64,000 nt of DNA from Climacteris rufus (Eukaryota; Chordata; Aves; Passeriformes; Climacteridae). The position numbers and the translations under genes were made by a program. Below are positions 63,801 through 64,000 of the stretch, piece by piece (position 1 is the stretch's first letter; each line of letters starts with the position of its first letter). The stretch is from contig VZRZ01008266.1 in the NCBI GenBank assembly GCA_013398175.1, positions 1,230,602 to 1,294,601 on the forward strand, read 5' to 3'. The notes under the pieces were generated by a model that was given only the letters and a program-made list of their open reading frames with translations, did no database searches and had not been told where the DNA came from.

Positions 63801-64000
63801 CAAGCTCTTGACATTTTCCATAGAATAAGAGAGTCTGTGATCCCTTTACCAGGAAAAACTGCAAGTCAGGTCATCAAGTGGGTAAAGTGGAATAGTCCCA
63901 TTGTGATCAATGCAATTGCACTATTTAGCCTAGCAGAGGATTTAACCCGAGTTTCTTAAGTCTCAGAATGGCTCTTAGATTTGCAAAAGGAAGTTGCTGA
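63801..64000. other. Unique sequence at window edge
   Basis: This is ordinary non-repetitive sequence with nothing recognisable. Any feature here may continue beyond the window. Confidence 0.5.

Noticed and set aside
63496..63959. Open frames on both strands through the GA/GGAA repeat.
   Set aside because: They are low-complexity products of the microsatellite and run through Ns.
1..64000. CRISPR arrays, operons, tRNA or rRNA genes, or a defence or secretion system.
   Set aside because: No spaced repeats, no long coding frames and no tRNA- or rRNA-like sequence were seen; the content is vertebrate non-coding DNA.

Overview
This window looks like intergenic or deep intronic DNA from a vertebrate nuclear genome, most likely a bird. 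The evidence is the repeat content. Nearly every transposon I can recognise is a CR1 LINE, either 5'-truncated or badly decayed, with antisense 3' ends reading like 'tcatagaa...ggttggaa...gacc'. There are also two solo LTRs of one endogenous-retrovirus family and a few very old amniote-type relics resembling L2/MIR and palindromic repeats. Repeat density is low and base composition is AT-rich. Young mammalian repeats such as L1 or Alu are absent. I cannot name the species or the locus.

I find no convincing host protein-coding gene. The long open frames are all under 240 codons. The largest are the CR1 reverse-transcriptase relic near 22.3-22.9 kb and its antisense shadow. Other open frames have no recognisable domain, codon structure or splice context. 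I see no tRNA, rRNA, CRISPR array, operon or bacterial feature. One short segment near 60.24 kb resembles a deleted U6 snRNA pseudogene.

Layout: 0-3.3 kb unique AT-rich DNA; 3.3-4.07 kb CR1 (minus); 4.1-11.3 kb unique; small CR1 relics at 11.3 and 13.84 kb; a TG/TA microsatellite at 14.0 kb; a 25-base poly-T followed by GC-richer DNA at 15.4-16.7 kb; 17-22 kb unique; a 1.07 kb CR1 (minus) at 22.0-23.07 kb, abutted by a much older CR1-type LINE (plus) at 23.4-24.2 kb; a second ancient LINE at 27.2-27.9 kb; 28-35 kb mostly unique, with a CTCF-like motif at 33.82 kb; an imperfect palindromic repeat at 35.5 kb; a CR1 3' end and LTR at 39.0-39.6 kb; a CR1 at 42.5 kb; a near-perfect 108-bp tandem duplication at 46.1 kb, just before the second LTR at 46.5-46.8 kb; L2-like and MIR-like relics at 51.3 and 53.1 kb; another palindromic relic at 56.2 kb; a U6-like relic at 60.2 kb; and a GA/GGAA purine microsatellite containing a 73-base assembly gap at 63.6-63.8 kb.

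No genes work together here and I found no new biological system. The most useful observations are the two ancient CR1-type LINE relics, the tandem duplication, the two sister LTRs, the palindromic repeats, the CTCF-like site and several AT-rich blocks that could be conserved non-coding elements. All family assignments come from recalled consensus features, not from a database search.
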